Assembly (NCBI GenBank): GCA_964657325.1
Contig: CAZZVE010000012.1
Span: 1-64,000, forward strand
DNA: 64,000 nucleotides
Direction of reading: 5' to 3'
Origin: JBBQVS01 sp964657325
GTDB taxonomy: Bacteria > Chloroflexota > Ktedonobacteria > Ktedonobacterales > Ktedonobacteraceae
Shown here: positions 19,518 to 28,471 of the stretch, in pieces
Layout: every line of letters begins with the position of its first letter
Numbering within the stretch: the first letter of the stretch is position 1
Notes under the pieces: model-generated
Told to the model about the DNA's origin: nothing
Database searches by the model: none
The model's input: only the letters and a program-made list of their open reading frames with translations
Program-made: the position numbers and the translations under genes

Positions 19518-20000
19518 ATGTCACTGTCTACTGCTACACCGTCACCTATTATGTTTTGCGCAACACGTGATCTCACTATATATCTTACTTCTATCTGGCA
19601 ACACTATTTTTTTGATGTTCCTCGTGCAAACGAGGTGCAGATTGCCTACTGTCGTCCCTGGAAGAGCCGTTTGGGTCTTATCCGTATGTCACTTGATAGC
19701 ACACGTTCATTTATTGGCATTAATTCGCTACTACAACTCAAGGATGTGCCTGATTGTGTGCTGGTTACAACCATCGCGCACGAGCTAGTCCACTATACAC
19801 ACGGTTTTGGCTCACCTCTGCCCCAATTATTTGAACACCCACACGCCAATAATATCGTTGATAAGGAACTTGAGCAGCGTGGACTTGGCGGTGCTCTCTC
19901 TAACTGCACTACATGGATTGACGAACACTGGTACGCATTTTACGAGGAGCAACGCTTAACAAAAACCAGACGGTCCGCTATTCAACAAAAAGCTGGATGA
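19518..20000 (+). CDS. SprT-like zinc metalloprotein
   Basis: 160 residues. TIAHELVHYTHGFG carries the HExxH zinc motif (H88, E89, H92), and residues 40-100 follow the SprT/WSS1-like minigluzincin pattern of an IAYCRPWKSRLG strand before the active helix. The C-terminus lacks the zinc ribbon of full SprT proteins. It starts 68 bases after the kinase/TPR gene with its own AAGGAG site, so it may be in the same transcript. Members of this family act on DNA-protein crosslinks or other substrates; the target here is unknown. Confidence 0.7.
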   Translation: MSLSTATPSPIMFCATRDLTIYLTSIWQHYFFDVPRANEVQIAYCRPWKSRLGLIRMSLDSTRSFIGINSLLQLKDVPDCVLVTTIAHELVHYTHGFGSPLPQLFEHPHANNIVDKELEQRGLGGALSNCTTWIDEHWYAFYEEQRLTKTRRSAIQQKAG

Positions 20001-20052
20001 ATAAGCAGGCATACAAATTTTAGCGATGTATACGAATACGAAAATACCCGTT

Positions 20053-20168
20053 GAGGTCTAATTCTATTACACCCTCGTAGCAATTGATCAGGATAGAGGA
20101 TGTTGAAACGTTCCATCACATCTGCCAACAGAATCAATTGTTACGAAGGTGTAATAGAATTAGACTCC
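20053..20168. repeat. Family C inverted-repeat element, copy 1 (inverted orientation)
   Basis: About 116 bases. Terminal inverted repeats of ~34 bases, built on TCTAATTCTATTACACC, enclose a ~48-base interior. Read on the minus strand, the interior has ACGTTTCAACATCCT (about 20099-20113), shared with copies at 37691 and 48320. It marks the left edge of the DnaA-box region. Confidence 0.88.
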
Positions 20169-20411
20169 TACGATTTATATATAACAGTGGTACTGTAATG
20201 TTCTTATCGTTTATCCACACGTAATGTGGAAAACTTATCCACATTAATATACTTATATATCGCTTCGATGCAACTTGTCCACATTGTTATCCACATAGTA
20301 TACACACTATCGTCTCGATGCATCGCTTCGATGCAACTTGTCCACATTGTTATCCACAAGTTATCCTCTTTTCCACAATAGCTCTTTACGTTATCCTCTT
20401 TTCCACATAGT

Positions 20412-20731
20412 TTGTCCACAAGTTATCCCCATTTCCACATCGTAACAGTGGTACTGTAACATATCTACTGTTTATCCACATGTAATGTGGATAAGTTTTC
20501 CACATTATTAAGGTAATATATCGCTTCGATGCACATTATCCACATTTTTTATCCACACATTGTCCACATCACCAGCTTAATGTATCGAAACGATACATTT
20601 TATCCACAAAATTGTCCACAAGTTATCCCCATTTCCACATCATAACAGTGGTACTGTAACATATCTACTGTTTATCCACATTACATGTGGATAAGTTTTC
20701 CACATTATTAAGGTAATATATCGCTTCGATG
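20412..20731 (+). repeat. Tandem 120-base iteron-like repeat (200-base period) in the origin region
   Basis: 20412-20531 and 20612-20731 are nearly identical, with about four differences in 120 bases. A third, more diverged copy begins at 20183. Each contains an AACAGTGGTACTGTAA palindrome, a pair of divergent DnaA boxes, a TTTCCACATTA stretch and ends in ATCGCTTCGATG. The order is conserved, suggesting a duplicated functional unit. Confidence 0.85.
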
Positions 20732-20817
20732 TAATTTATCCACATTGCGTGTGGACAAGTTGTCCACATTTTTTAATACCGAGGATAACTTTAGAACAAT
20801 TTTTTAGAAGGCTTATC

Positions 20818-20917
20818 NNNNNNNNNNNNNNNNNNNNNNNNNNNNNNNNNNNNNNNNNNNNNNNNNNNNNNNNNNNNNNNNNNNNNNNNNNNNNNNNNNN
20901 NNNNNNNNNNNNNNNNN
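20818..20917. other. Assembly gap (100 N) with duplicated 55-base flanks
   Basis: Exactly 100 unknown bases. The 55 bases before the gap (20763-20817) are identical to the 55 after it (20918-20972). This is what two contigs with an unmerged end overlap look like, so the real sequence is probably continuous or contains a further repeat unit. Open frames running through the Ns are artefacts. Confidence 0.95.
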
Positions 20918-21809
20918 TCCACATTTTTTAATACCGAGGATAACTTTAGAACAATTTTTTAGAAGGCTTATCTTGCTATCTATCGGGCATAGTGAGCAAA
21001 AAGTGGATAAACTAGCTAAAAATGTGGACAACTCCTAGAAATTGTGGATAAATGCATTTAACTTTTCTCCTCTTTTTCTTATCCACAAAAAATGTGGATA
21101 AGTTATCCACACTTTTCTTGCATGGGGGATAAGTTAGAATTACTTTCCACATTGTGTGTGGATAACTTATCCACACTTTTCTTACCTGGAGGATAAGTCG
21201 GAAAGTTATCCGCATAGAGTGTGGATAAGTTATCCCCATTTCTATTGGGAGAAAAATGATGTGGATAAGTTATCCCCATTTTGACCCAAAGTTATCCCCT
21301 TTATTTATAGGTTATCCACAACTTTCTCTGTATAAAAGTACGTGTGGATAACTTATCCACATACGCTAACGTGGCTTGTGGGGCTTAGCAAGCGTCAACA
21401 CAAAAATATGCTAAACAATTTTTGGCATAAGTTATCCGCTTTTCCACATCCCCTACTACTACTACGATCTTATATATTTTTATATAAATAAGAATCATAG
21501 TATATAGAGCGTGTGGAAAAGTGGATAACTTTTTCTGGGAAGGAGTTTTTAAGAATTTTATTTCAACTTAGTACATGCGTCCTACTACTAATAGGTAATA
21601 AGGCAGTGCAGTTCTTACAAAAACGCTATTGGATTGTTCTGTATGCCTATATGTCCCATACTCTTACGAATAGGAAGTAGCGGTAAGTACAATGTATGAA
21701 GATGAAGTGTATTTTTTTGTCTTCTGAGGCGTTCTATTTGATGTGGTATAGTAAATAGCTACGGTGTTTTCTACTCATGCGTTCTCATGCAACTGGCTAA
21801 GGAATAACA

Positions 21810-23900
21810 ATGTCTGCGTCTCCCATTGAGGCTATTAAAGCAAAGGTTGATATAGCCGACGAGATCGGTTTGGTCGTTCGCTTACAAAAATCGGGCAAGG
21901 CCCTCAAAGGGCTGTGCCCATTTCATAATGAGCGCACCCCCTCGTTTTATGTGTTTCCTGAAGCACAAACGTTTCGTTGTTTTGGCTGTAACGAGGGTGG
22001 TGATATCTTTTCCTTTGTGCAGAAGCAGCAAGGGCTAGAATTCCGCGATACGCTACACTATCTCGCGGAAAAAGCTGGTGTTACTGTCGAAGATACGCCC
22101 GGACGGAACCCGGAAGAGGAGCGTGAGCGGAGTGCTATCAAAGAGCGTCTACGCAAGTTGAATGAAGACGCGCTCCTCTGGTTTCATCAAGCACTATTGC
22201 GCTCTAAAGAGGCGTCAGAGGCTCGTGCATGTGTGCAAAGTCGTGGTATATCATCCGAAACTGTACTCGCATTTAGCCTCGGTTACGCTCCTGAAGCGTG
22301 GGATGGCTTATCGCGTTACCTTTTGACGCAGGGCTACACAGAGCGCGAACTTGTCATGGGTGGACTTGCGCGTGAACGGGAAGGCTCGATTACTCAAGAG
22401 GGCGGGAACGGTATTTACGATTACTTCCGTAACCGCTTGATCTTTCCCATTCGAGATACACGTGGGCATGTAATTGGTTTTGGTGGACGTGCGTTAGGTG
22501 ATGGCAAACCAAAGTATCTAAACTCGCCACAAACGCCGTTGTTTGAAAAAAATACGGTATTGTATGCTATAGATATGGCACGCGATGCAATAAAACAGGC
22601 GGGACAAGTTGTTATAGTAGAAGGCTATGTTGATGCGGTAATTGCCCATCAATACGGGACAAAGCAGACCGTAGCATGTATTGGAAGCGCGATTACAGAA
22701 AAGCATATTCAGCAGATCAAGAAGCTTACCAAGCAGGTAACACTCGCTCTTGATCCTGATGCAGCTGGAAGTGCAGCAACTGAGCATGGTATTCAAGAAG
22801 CTCAGAAGGGTTTTGATAAAAAGGTTGTCGCAGTACCACTCGCCGGTAATGCCACACTCCAACGTCGGGGTAAAAACGGACCAGCATCACGTGGCATGAT
22901 TATGCTCGAAGAACAGGTTGATGCTGAGATCAATGTTCTGCAGTTGCCAGCAGGAGAAGACCCAGACGAGGTAATTCGGCGCGACTTTTCGCTTTGGCTA
23001 TACGCTGTATCGCATCCCTTGCCACTTATTGATTACTACTTCGTAGTAAAAACAGAGGACCTCAACCTACGTGAACCACATGGGAAGACAGAGGCTGCGA
23101 AGCGTTTGCTTCCTGTGATTGGTATGATGAGTGATCGTATCAAGCGTGATGCTTATATGCGTAAGCTTGCGACAATGATTAGCATTGACGAACGTACACT
23201 GTATGAAGAGCTACAACGCGTCTTGCGAGGTCAAAAGACGCAGGGTGTAAGGGCTGCTTTTGCCGATCCAATGACGCAGAGGCAAGGAAGAGCAGGGGGA
23301 TCAGAACCTGCTGAGCCGGAATGGTTGAATGACGAGAATGCGGCGGGTCCGAGTGGCAAAAGAGAAGAGTCCTATACACAAAGTACTAGTGTTACCAATT
23401 CTACTGTTTCATACGTTAGTATTGACAAGAGTAAAGCGGATAAGCTACAATGGGAGGACTACCTGATTGGGCTACTTTTGCAAAATCCTGGTTTAAGTCC
23501 GTATGTGTGTGGTATAATACATGATGGTGACTTCGCCGGGACAGACACGCGAGAGTTATACCACATACTAAACGCTCTGTACCAACGTAGTTCTTCCCCC
23601 TCATATCAATCCTTAGAGCAACTTGTGCCTGTGGAACTGCAAGCAGCAGTTGCTAGGGTGCAACAGTCCGTTGAGTCGAGGTCCCCTTTAGATGGGGTGG
23701 GACAGGTAAAAGCAGCCGTCCAATGTGCTACACGACTCAAACGAACGCGCTTGGTACAACTGAATACGGAATTACAATACTTACTGCGAGAAGCAGTCGA
23801 TTCCGGCGATAGGGCCGGAGTACAGCAGCTTCAGCAACGGCTAAAAGAAGTACACCAACAAGTACGAACAATCGACTCTGCGACTCACCTTCAAGGGTGA
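21810..23900 (+). CDS. dnaG: DNA primase
   Basis: 696 residues. Makes RNA primers at the replication fork. The N-terminal CHC2 zinc finger has C36, H39, C57 and C60 (CPFH and CFGC). The TOPRIM domain has the VIVEGYVDA glutamate and LDPDAAG acidic pair for Mg2+. A helicase-binding C-terminal region follows a low-complexity linker around residues 490-540, and the last ~130 residues are helical. The start is supported by AAGGA. An insertion with LQRRGKNGPASRG after the TOPRIM domain is longer than in E. coli. It lies 110 bases before rpoD and directly beside the DnaA-box cluster. Confidence 0.96.
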   Translation: MSASPIEAIKAKVDIADEIGLVVRLQKSGKALKGLCPFHNERTPSFYVFPEAQTFRCFGCNEGGDIFSFVQKQQGLEFRDTLHYLAEKAGVTVEDTPGRNPEEERERSAIKERLRKLNEDALLWFHQALLRSKEASEARACVQSRGISSETVLAFSLGYAPEAWDGLSRYLLTQGYTERELVMGGLAREREGSITQEGGNGIYDYFRNRLIFPIRDTRGHVIGFGGRALGDGKPKYLNSPQTPLFEKNTVLYAIDMARDAIKQAGQVVIVEGYVDAVIAHQYGTKQTVACIGSAITEKHIQQIKKLTKQVTLALDPDAAGSAATEHGIQEAQKGFDKKVVAVPLAGNATLQRRGKNGPASRGMIMLEEQVDAEINVLQLPAGEDPDEVIRRDFSLWLYAVSHPLPLIDYYFVVKTEDLNLREPHGKTEAAKRLLPVIGMMSDRIKRDAYMRKLATMISIDERTLYEELQRVLRGQKTQGVRAAFADPMTQRQGRAGGSEPAEPEWLNDENAAGPSGKREESYTQSTSVTNSTVSYVSIDKSKADKLQWEDYLIGLLLQNPGLSPYVCGIIHDGDFAGTDTRELYHILNALYQRSSSPSYQSLEQLVPVELQAAVARVQQSVESRSPLDGVGQVKAAVQCATRLKRTRLVQLNTELQYLLREAVDSGDRAGVQQLQQRLKEVHQQVRTIDSATHLQG

Positions 23901-24010
23901 CTTTATATTGTTAGTCAATGAGTGCAATCATTTTACCAAGTCGGAATCGGAGAGCAGGAATTTTTCCTTTTATTATAATGCTGACCTGTTTTCTGAAGGG
24001 GGATGCCAGA

Positions 24011-25312
24011 ATGGTGAATCGGGAACAAGATGTGATGGATCGCGTAGAGGAAGAGCGTGGGAGTGAGATTGTGGTGGGGACTTTGGGGCACACAGAACCC
24101 CTACGAGACGTGTTTTTATTGGATACTTTTGATGAGTCTATGTTAAGAGATGCGGAAAATGTTTTTGGTGTTGAAGCCGTAGGTCATTCTACTCATACTG
24201 CTGAAGGAAGCTACAAGACTTCTCTTGAGGCACCTGAGCATTTTGACTTGTTTAAGCTACAGGACGAAGAGCCTATGGATGCCCTGGACCCAACCAAAGA
24301 GCCGCCAGCAGACTGGGAGCCGGGACCTGAAGATGTCGAGGTAATCGCGGATGCAGAAGTGATGGTTGACCCTAAATGGGAAGAACTACAAGATGGCTTT
24401 GGAATCGTGGTTGCTGATTTAGAAAGCAGCCTGGACGATCCCGTGCGCATGTATCTGCGTGAAATTGGGCGTGTGCCCTTGCTCAACGCAGAAGAAGAGG
24501 TACGCCTTGCACAACGCATGGAGCGTGGCAAAGCGGAACGAGCGAAGCCAGAACAGAATAGAACTACACGCCGTTATATCGATGACGGTGAGGAGGCACA
24601 GCGCCGTTTGACCGAAGCAAACTTGCGCCTCGTTGTGAGTGTAGCGAAAAAATATATTGGGCGTGGTATGAGCTTGCTGGACTTGATCCAAGAAGGCAAT
24701 ATCGGCTTGATTCGTGCTGTCGAGAAGTTCGACTACACAAAGGGTTACAAGTTCAGTACCTATGCAACCTGGTGGATTCGTCAGGCGATTACCCGCGCTA
24801 TCGCGGACCAAGCGCGTACCATCCGTATTCCAGTACATATGGTCGAGACAATCAACCGGTTGATTCGTATCAGTCGTCGTCTGCTGCAAGAACTGGGGCG
24901 TGAACCAACGTCCGAAGAGATCGCGGAGCAGATGGAGATTAGTGCGGAGAAAGTGCGTGAGATCATCAAAGTCAGCCAGGAACCTGTAAGCCTTGAAACA
25001 CCTATTGGTGAAGAGGATGACAGCCATCTTGGAGACTTCATCGAAGATCACACCGCACTCGCACCCGCCGAGGCCGCGAGTCATCAATTGCTCAAAGAGC
25101 AGGTTGAGGATGTCTTGGACAGCCTGACCGAGCGTGAGCGCAAGGTGCTACAGTTGCGTTTTGGACTTGACGACGGACGCAGCCGCACGTTAGAAGAGGT
25201 CGGAAAAGAGTTTCACGTTACGCGTGAGCGCATCCGCCAAATCGAGGCGAAGGCACTTCGTAAATTACGCCATCCCAGCCGTAGCCGCAAATTAAAAGAC
25301 TACCTGGACTAA
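24011..25312 (+). CDS. rpoD: Primary RNA polymerase sigma factor (SigA/RpoD)
   Basis: 433 residues from the ATG at 24011, preceded by AAGGGGG. A frame extends to 23918 without a good ribosome site. Region 1.2 begins at DPVRMYLREIG. Region 2 includes the core-binding, -10 recognition and melting motif FSTYATWWIRQAITRAI. Region 3 follows at HMVETINRL, and region 4 ends with the -35 reading helix VTRERIRQIEAKALRKLRHP. The acidic N-terminal ~115 residues stand in for region 1.1. dnaG-rpoD is a classical macromolecular synthesis pair. A strong terminator follows at once. Confidence 0.96.
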   Translation: MVNREQDVMDRVEEERGSEIVVGTLGHTEPLRDVFLLDTFDESMLRDAENVFGVEAVGHSTHTAEGSYKTSLEAPEHFDLFKLQDEEPMDALDPTKEPPADWEPGPEDVEVIADAEVMVDPKWEELQDGFGIVVADLESSLDDPVRMYLREIGRVPLLNAEEEVRLAQRMERGKAERAKPEQNRTTRRYIDDGEEAQRRLTEANLRLVVSVAKKYIGRGMSLLDLIQEGNIGLIRAVEKFDYTKGYKFSTYATWWIRQAITRAIADQARTIRIPVHMVETINRLIRISRRLLQELGREPTSEEIAEQMEISAEKVREIIKVSQEPVSLETPIGEEDDSHLGDFIEDHTALAPAEAASHQLLKEQVEDVLDSLTERERKVLQLRFGLDDGRSRTLEEVGKEFHVTRERIRQIEAKALRKLRHPSRSRKLKDYLD

Positions 25313-25319
25313 GAGCGAT

Positions 25320-25363
25320 AACAAAAAGCGCACTGGAAAACTTCTTCCAGTGCGCTTTTTGTT
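25320..25363 (+). terminator. Rho-independent terminator of dnaG-rpoD
   Basis: Perfect 19-base arms (AAAAAGCGCACTGGAA and its complement) around a six-base loop, with a run of five T in the right arm. It starts seven bases after the rpoD stop codon. Confidence 0.92.
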
Positions 25364-25465
25364 GCTCTACTCACCATTTCGCTTGAGTCGCTATACTGGA
25401 AAAGAGACATCACTCCCAACTCTCACAGTCAAAGTTCACTTGTCACTTCTCAAAAGCGGGGATGC

Positions 25466-25543
25466 AAGGGGTTACCGCCCCTTGACTGGGGCTGGGGCTG
25501 TGCCCCAGTTTTCTCTCCCACTTGCCGCCGAAGGCGGCAAGTG
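25466..25543. repeat. Three consecutive GC-rich hairpins between rpoD and the CpaF-like gene
   Basis: AAGGGG...CCCCTT (25466-25483), CTGGGGC...GCCCCAG (25486-25508) and CACTTGCCGCC...GGCGGCAAGTG (25519-25543). They are GC-richer than the surroundings and lie just before the ribosome site of the next gene. Role unknown. Confidence 0.6.
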
Positions 25544-25569
25544 ACAAATGAAGGAGGAAGAACTAGGCC

Positions 25570-26844
25570 ATGCAAGCGAAAAAATATCCAAGACCTTCGG
25601 CACGCTCAAGAGCACTCATTCGGCGCAATATATTAAGCACCCTGGAAACACGAGAAGATACGGATGCAATGTGGTTAAATGATGTTCATTCTGGATCGCC
25701 CGTAGCAGCGACACAAACGCAAGAACACACGGTGTGCTATGAAGACCTACCTACTATACCACTCTTTGTCCTCAGCCCTTCTGTAGCTATACACGAGGAA
25801 TTGCTTGATGATGACAAAACAGTTCAATTTAACAAACCCAAAATAGAACACGACGCAAATCCTCTTACGGCTTTACTCTGTGATGAAACGATCTCACTCA
25901 TAACCGCGCTTGGTCCGCGCCGTATCTACGTTGAGAGGCATGGTGAGATACAACAAACCGCACTGCATTTTTCAGATGAGCAACATATGCTTCGCGTTAT
26001 CGAACAGTTCTTGTCTACAGCTAAACAGTCTCTACCTCTGCACGGTTCTCTTGCCGACGTGTGCTTACCTGATGGCTCCTTGCTCACAATCGCTTTGCCT
26101 CCAAATGCAGTGAATGGGCCAGCATTGACGATTCGTAAACACTCAAAAAACCTATCAACTTTATCTGGCTTGGTGAAACAAGGGTCTATGAGTCAAGAGA
26201 TGGCGGATATGCTGCATGGCTGTGTACAAGCGCGCCTGAACATACTTATCTGTGGTCCTGTAGGGTCGGGACGAACAACACTACTCAACGCACTTTGTGC
26301 CGCCATTCCTCCTCAAGAACGCATCGTGACTATTGAAGATAGTGCCGAATTACGACTGAAGCAATCTCATACAGTTGTGCTACAGACGAATAGAAGAAAC
26401 TCTACAACGACGAGCGACTTAATTGCTTATGCTGAACGTATGCATGGAAATCGTGTGATTGTTGGCGAATGTCGTAGCAGTGAGGCAGAAACGTTGCTAC
26501 AAGCCATGTACAACGGCCTGAATGGTGTTATGACTACGATCTATGCTCAGAATGTGCAAGACTGTCTAACGCGCTTTGAGACGCTTTGCGCCTTAGCAAG
26601 CAAAGAACAATCCTCTTCGCGAAAAAAATTGCTCCGCAGCCAGATTGCCCAATCTATCAATATTGTAGTATTACTCTCGATAGAACATAAGGTGACAAAC
26701 GTCATAGAAGTACAACCGGCAGACGAAGATAGCTGGAAGATACAAAGCCTCTTTTATTATCAAGATAATGATACCAAAAAAGAAGCAAAAGATGCTTTTA
26801 AAGCAAGTGGATTTCAATCAGCACTTTTAGAGCAGCGTAAGTGA
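25570..26844 (+). CDS. Degenerate CpaF/VirB11-type secretion ATPase
   Basis: 424 residues. Residues ~85-200 match the N-terminal domain of CpaF/TadA ATPases; residues ~205-390 are the RecA-like domain. Walker A is GPVGSGRTT (229-237) with Arg235 in place of the invariant lysine. The Walker B and Asp-box region survive as GNRVIVGECRSSEAETLLQAM, but the usual TIHAN histidine box reads TIYAQN. The first ~80 residues are unlike CpaF. No other type II/IV secretion or pilus genes are next to it. It may bind nucleotide weakly or act as a regulatory paralogue. AGGAGG precedes the ATG at long spacing. Confidence 0.78.
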   Translation: MQAKKYPRPSARSRALIRRNILSTLETREDTDAMWLNDVHSGSPVAATQTQEHTVCYEDLPTIPLFVLSPSVAIHEELLDDDKTVQFNKPKIEHDANPLTALLCDETISLITALGPRRIYVERHGEIQQTALHFSDEQHMLRVIEQFLSTAKQSLPLHGSLADVCLPDGSLLTIALPPNAVNGPALTIRKHSKNLSTLSGLVKQGSMSQEMADMLHGCVQARLNILICGPVGSGRTTLLNALCAAIPPQERIVTIEDSAELRLKQSHTVVLQTNRRNSTTTSDLIAYAERMHGNRVIVGECRSSEAETLLQAMYNGLNGVMTTIYAQNVQDCLTRFETLCALASKEQSSSRKKLLRSQIAQSINIVVLLSIEHKVTNVIEVQPADEDSWKIQSLFYYQDNDTKKEAKDAFKASGFQSALLEQRK

Positions 26845-26947
26845 GAGGTATAGACATTCCGCATGAAGCATTTAGGCTATAAACTGCTCTATAAAAGTAA
26901 TATTCTTAAATAGATGAACTATAAGCGAAAAATTTAACAAAAACATC

Positions 26948-26977
26948 TTGATTTTCGTGCTTCTTTTCGAGTACGAT
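26948..26977 (+). promoter_or_regulatory. Possible promoter of the SRPBCC gene
   Basis: TTGATT (26948-26953), 18-base spacer, TACGAT (26972-26977). It would give a leader of about 150 bases. Moderate match only. Confidence 0.35.
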
Positions 26978-27132
26978 ACTACTTAGGTAGAAAGGAGTCT
27001 GTGAACTCCTCTACTCCAGTCTACGTAGACGAAACCGGAGATGTTTCCGCTTGTTTCATGGATGTGTATACAGGTCGAGACATGTAGTACGCTTTTACCA
27101 TTTTTTAATTCGTGAGAAAGGCTTACTTCACG

Positions 27133-27594
27133 ATGGCTGAATACGAACGTTCCATAACGATTAATGCGACAAGGCAGCAGATCGAAGATTTCGTCTCAGA
27201 CGTAGCGAACTTACCCAAATACGTACCAACAACGAAACACGCTGAGCCACAACAAGGTGAGCGTGTACGTGTTCAAGGAGAGGCGCCAAACGGTCATAAG
27301 TATGACGCGGATGGCTACTTTCACAAAGATGATGGCAATCACCGTTTAGAATGGGGATCCGACGGTGAAAACAATTATAAGGGATGGCTAGAGTTCAAGG
27401 GATCGAGCGAGAATGCTCCATCGCAAGTGACCGTTCATCTTACGATTGATCCACCGCCACAAGTGAGTCAGCAGATGGCTCAACAAAAGGGTAGTCAGGA
27501 TTCAGCGATTGAGGAAGGTTTAGATAAATCTTTACAATCAATCAAGAATCTGCTTGAAGGAACAGGCGGCAAAGAAGAAGTTTCGCCTTCCTAG
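27133..27594 (+). CDS. SRPBCC (START-like) domain protein
   Basis: 153 residues from the ATG at 27133; a GTG at 27112 would add seven residues without a better ribosome site. It opens with the family's first strand and helix (YERSITINATRQQIEDFVSD), then VANLPKYVP, and ends in the long helix that closes the lipid- or ligand-binding cavity. The acidic, lysine-poor tail is short. Such proteins bind hydrophobic ligands or act as cyclases or dehydrases; nothing nearby indicates the ligand. Confidence 0.75.
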   Translation: MAEYERSITINATRQQIEDFVSDVANLPKYVPTTKHAEPQQGERVRVQGEAPNGHKYDADGYFHKDDGNHRLEWGSDGENNYKGWLEFKGSSENAPSQVTVHLTIDPPPQVSQQMAQQKGSQDSAIEEGLDKSLQSIKNLLEGTGGKEEVSPS

Positions 27595-27611
27595 TCGTCA
27601 AGAGATAACAC

Positions 27612-27662
27612 AAAACAAGAGTGTTCATGGAGTGCTCAAAACTCCATGAACACTCTTGTTTT
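27612..27662. terminator. Bidirectional terminator between the SRPBCC gene and tpiA
   Basis: Perfect 22-base arms (AAAACAAGAGTGTTCATGGA plus two) around a seven-base loop, ending in TTTT on each strand. The stop codon of tpiA begins in its right arm. Confidence 0.9.
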
Positions 27663-28458
27663 ATGTATTTTCCACAACTCTACGCACAATCTCAACAAAA
27701 TCAGACCTGATACTTGCTCCACCAACGAGTGCTCCGTCTATGTCAGGATGGGTCATAAATTCGTTGATATTGTCGGATGTAACGCTCCCGCCATATAAAA
27801 CGCCCAATGTAGTGGCCACTTCTTCATCGTACATGCTTTGATAAAGTTGACGAATAGTATGTGCAACTTTCCCTGCATCATCTACTGTTGCTGCTTTGCC
27901 ACTTCCAATAGCCCAGACAGGCTCGTACGCAACAACAATATTTTGTAGGTGTTCTTTAGGAAAATTGCACAGGCAATCCTGAATTTGGGTCTGGATGATG
28001 TGCTCTGTCTGACCTGATGCGTGTTGCTCCTCGTTTTCACCTACGCACACAATTGGGCGTAGTCCATGTTGTAACGCGGATAACGTTTTTTTATTGACGA
28101 GTTCGTTGGTCTCACCAAAGTGCATACGACGTTCGGAGTGACCGAGTATAACGCTACTACACAATTCACGTACCATGAGTGGCGAAATTTCGCCTGTGAA
28201 GGCTCCTTTCTCCTCAAAGTACATGTTTTGCGCACCAAGTTCGACATAGTTTTGTAGTGATGACGGAAGTGTGTCGAGAGCCGTCCGTACCGCATCCAAC
28301 GAGATTGTTGGCGGACAGAGAATACAGAGCATTTGTGTACTGTTATATAGCACCTGCCCAAGCTCTGGTAGTATCTCTTTCACAAAACGTTTCGCCTCGG
28401 TAGGACCGTAATTCATCTTCCAATTACCCGCGAGAATTGCGGTACGGGCGCGTGCCAT
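27661..28458 (-). CDS. tpiA: Triosephosphate isomerase
   Basis: 265 residues. Interconverts dihydroxyacetone phosphate and glyceraldehyde 3-phosphate in glycolysis. The catalytic set is present: the lysine in AGNWKMN, the histidine in ILGHSERR, and the glutamate in VAYEPVWAIGSG. The phosphate-gripping GGSV is near the C-terminus. It is the last gene of gap-pgk-tpiA and begins 13 bases after pgk with a GGAGG-type site. It ends in a bidirectional terminator. Confidence 0.97.
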   Translation of the reverse strand: MARARTAILAGNWKMNYGPTEAKRFVKEILPELGQVLYNSTQMLCILCPPTISLDAVRTALDTLPSSLQNYVELGAQNMYFEEKGAFTGEISPLMVRELCSSVILGHSERRMHFGETNELVNKKTLSALQHGLRPIVCVGENEEQHASGQTEHIIQTQIQDCLCNFPKEHLQNIVVAYEPVWAIGSGKAATVDDAGKVAHTIRQLYQSMYDEEVATTLGVLYGGSVTSDNINEFMTHPDIDGALVGGASIRSDFVEIVRRVVENT

Positions 28459-28471
28459 GCCTAATCCTCCA

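Larger units (their letters stand above)
20183..21530. other. oriC: Candidate chromosomal replication origin: dense DnaA-box cluster
   Basis: A gene-free region carrying the exact DnaA box TTATCCACA about 15 times on the plus strand (for example 20211, 20235, 20287, 20350, 20472, 20536, 20549, 20600, 20672, 20736, 21079, 21103, 21167, 21312, 21353). It appears about 8 times on the minus strand (20486, 20686, 21043, 21093, 21157, 21220, 21260, 21343). TTGTCCACA variants occur about eight more times, with many further one-mismatch sites. An AT-rich stretch at 21464-21510 could be the unwinding element. dnaG begins 280 bases further on. A DnaA-titration locus is the main alternative. All counts are by eye. 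Confidence 0.8.

Noticed and set aside
20736..21031. Open frames running through the N stretch
   Set aside because: They consist largely of unknown residues and arise from the 100-N gap; no coding evidence.
23974..23979. TATAAT as a separate rpoD promoter
   Set aside because: Exact -10 hexamer but no acceptable -35 at 16-18 bases upstream.
23918..24010. Upstream extension of the sigma factor
   Set aside because: No ribosome site and no similarity to region 1.1; AAGGGGG supports the ATG at 24011.
24211..25087. Long minus-strand frames opposite rpoD
   Set aside because: Antisense shadows of the sigma factor; compositional artefact.
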